Of a stretch of 43,602 bases of DNA, positions 42,420 to 43,602 are shown piece after piece. The DNA is from Ruminococcus sp. (GTDB taxonomy: Bacteria > Bacillota > Clostridia > Oscillospirales > Ruminococcaceae), in assembly GCA_017437285.1 (NCBI GenBank), contig JAFSBM010000133.1, forward strand, positions 1 to 43,602, written 5' to 3'. The position numbers were made by a program, and so were the translations under genes. Positions within the stretch are counted from its first letter, which is position 1. Each line of letters starts with the position of its first letter. The notes beneath the pieces were generated by a model. The model did not search any database. It worked only from the letters and a program-made list of their open reading frames with translations, and was not told where the DNA came from.

Positions 42420-42480
42420 TGTTAGCTTTTAGCCTTTAGCTGTTTAGAGGTTAGAGGTTAGAGGTTAGATGTTAGAAAGT
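42420..42480 (+). repeat. Heptad repeats, cluster 1
   Basis: Irregular 7-8-base units of the TTAGCTT, TTAGCCT and GGTTAGA type, for example GGTTAGAGGTTAGAGGTTAG. Related units in the opposite sense (GGCTAAAGGCTAACGG) occur at 43294-43330 and 43496-43570. Confidence 0.7.
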
Positions 42481-42484
42481 AGAC

Positions 42485-42631
42485 GGTGGAATTTTTTTCT
42501 GTCGCCTAAATAGCTAACAACTTTACCGATTTAAAGTGTTCAAGATGACATAATTCTCTATTAATGTCATCTTGTCACCTTGTCATCTTCTTTTTGCACA
42601 AAAACAACATATAGTTTTTGTTAATATTGCA
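42485..42631 (+). repeat. 147-bp inverted repeat, left arm (type a)
   Basis: Complementary to 43109-43255 over 147 bases with six differences by eye, all transitions. It contains ATTTAAAGTGTTCAAG, a GATGACAT/ATGTCATC hairpin and TTTTTGCACAAAAA. Confidence 0.88.
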
Positions 42632-42668
42632 CATAATTAGACAGATATTATCCGCCACATAACAAAAG

Positions 42669-42740
42669 CTTTACCAATTTAAAGCGTTCAAGGTTGCAAA
42701 AACAAAATTGCATTCTTCCTTGCAATCTTCTTTTTTCACA
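42669..42740 (+). repeat. Type b repeat, plus copy
   Basis: AATTTAAAGCGTTCAAGG, then a GCAAAAACAAAATTGC segment that replaces the type-a GATGACA hairpin, then the shared CTTCTTTTTT end. The inverted partner is at 43381-43455. Confidence 0.8.
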
Positions 42741-43108
42741 AAAAAGATATGTTATATTTGTACAATCTGCATATAAGTGTATAAAGCAGATAACATCAGA
42801 CATCTGTTAATAAAACAGAAAATATTATATTATATTAAGATAAGATATGATAAGTTATGAAGTGATATTATCTGTTAAAATAAATAAGTTAAGTTAAGTT
42901 ATGTTATGTAAAGTATAAGTGCTGATATGATAATAGCAGTTAATAAGATATGTTAAGCTTTGATGCACAGGCTATTAGCGATGTTGGCGGCAGAAATAAT
43001 TCCACCGCCCATAATTCTTAATTTAATTACGAATTACGCATTATTATTACGCCATTAACCTAACCATAACAGTAGGGGCGAATAATATCCGCACCTATAA
43101 GTCATATA

Positions 43109-43255
43109 TGCAATATTAACAAAAACTACACGTTGTTTTTGTGCAAAAAGAAGATGACAAGATGACAAGATGACATTAATAGAGAATTATGTCATCTTGA
43201 ATACTTTAAATCAGTAAAGTTATTAGCTATTTAGGCGACAGAAAAAAATTCCACC
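43109..43255 (-). repeat. 147-bp inverted repeat, right arm (type a)
   Basis: Reverse complement of 42485-42631 with six transitions. It is bordered on the right by the CCACCGCC hairpin and on the left by GGGGCGAATAATATCCGC. Confidence 0.88.
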
Positions 43256-43380
43256 GCCCTTTAATTCTTTTTTTGTATTAACTCGCTGTCCTAAAAGCTA
43301 ACAGCTAAGGGCTAAAGGCTAACGGCTAAAAGATAATATCCGCCCGATTATGTGTAATATTAACAAAAACTATATACCAT

Positions 43381-43455
43381 TTTTGTGCAAAAAGAAGATT
43401 GCAAGGAAGAATGCAATTTTGTTTTTGCAACCTTGAACACTTTAAATTGATAAAG
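43381..43455 (-). repeat. Type b repeat, minus copy
   Basis: Reverse complement of the core of 42669-42740; the stretch from TTCAAGGTTGC to CTTCTTTTT is essentially identical. Order along the DNA is a+, b+, a-, b-, so it is not a simple nested palindrome. Confidence 0.8.
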
Positions 43456-43495
43456 CAATTTCGGTACGAAATTCAGGTTTTTCCATAATCTTACT

Positions 43496-43570
43496 AATGG
43501 CTAACGGCTAAAGGCTGACAGCTAACAGCTGACGGCTAAAGGCTAATGGCTTTAAAAAGGCTAAAAGCTT
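43496..43570 (+). repeat. Heptad repeats, cluster 2
   Basis: About ten units of the GGCTAAMG/GCTAACAG type in a row, with small substitutions. A smaller block lies at 43294-43330. Unit length of 7-8 bases and lack of spacers exclude a CRISPR array. Confidence 0.75.
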
Positions 43571-43602
43571 TTATACAAAAAAAGACGGCAGAAAAATTCC
43601 AC

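Larger units (their letters stand above)
42353..43602. other. Gene-free repeat region
   Basis: 1250 bases without a credible ORF. It holds two repeat types, each in both orientations, four copies of a GGCGRCAGAAA...TTCCACCGCC hairpin (42485-42506 inverted, 42986-43009, 43234-43258, 43584 to the window end), heptad repeats and a stretch of TAAGTTAAGTTA-type simple sequence (about 42830-42960). The window cuts through the last copy, so the region continues. Confidence 0.85.

Noticed and set aside
43294-43570. Possible CRISPR array in the heptad repeats
   Set aside because: Units are 7-8 bases, imperfect and without spacers; no cas genes occur.
42353-43602. Prophage attachment site or replication origin in the right-hand gap
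   Set aside because: No integrase, tRNA or DnaA-box cluster is present; only palindromic and heptad repeats are seen.

Overview
The window is AT-rich chromosomal DNA from a low-GC Gram-positive anaerobe, most likely a Ruminococcus-type member of the Oscillospiraceae. The reasons are a secreted protein with a type I dockerin, a T-box leader before valS, a Crh-like HPr, a sortase locus, a large single-chain PurL and perfect AGGAGG-type ribosome binding sites. No rRNA, tRNA, CRISPR array, phage gene or transposase gene was found. Nothing was computed or searched: family names come from motifs read by eye.

Layout. 1-2823: a structured intergenic repeat, then a promoter and a three-gene sortase locus (threonine-rich wall-anchor-like substrate, sortase, four-segment membrane protein). 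2824-4345: glyA behind a strongly folded leader. 4357-10093: a tightly packed eight-gene run (lipoprotein, methyltransferase, dcd, TfoX-like, P-loop kinase, SMI1/KNR4, papain-like/SUKH-3 fusion, rarA) that mixes immunity-like genes with nucleotide and repair genes. 10158-15976 (minus strand): a small membrane protein, purL and mtaB. 16240-16851 (plus): a Crh-like HPr and a DUF378 protein. 16932-18082 (minus): the classic rpsF-ssb-rpsR operon. 18400-21575: an SDR reductase, then an LTA-synthase-like sulfatase coupled to a FlK-like thioesterase. 21780-24633: an HtrA protease and, convergent with it, gdhA.

24806-31820 (minus) is probably one long unit led by the valS T-box: valS, an MmcQ/YjbR-like gene, two tandem acetyltransferase genes, a hypothetical gene, a Dabb gene, an SDR gene and folC. 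Inside it lies an exact-period 637-bp tandem duplication that created two chimeric 33-codon mini-ORFs. cca and pflA diverge from valS. 34290-36811 (minus): a DUF1294 protein, hom and an ACT-domain regulator. 36920-40693 (minus): an EF-G paralogue overlapping a dockerin/beta-helix secreted enzyme, which in turn overlaps a YunG-like gene. 40847-42352: a SpoVB/MATE-type flippase. 42353-43602: about 1.25 kb without genes, packed with inverted and heptad repeats.

The most unusual content is non-coding or chimeric. There is a three-copy, three-hairpin repeat with compensatory base changes lying in front of glyA, hom and the sortase operon. A MITE-like family has TTWA target duplications. The valS-side duplication produced mini-ORFs that link neighbouring genes. 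The right end carries a 147-bp inverted repeat. No complete new defence or metabolic system is evident; the best candidates are listed as findings with tests.
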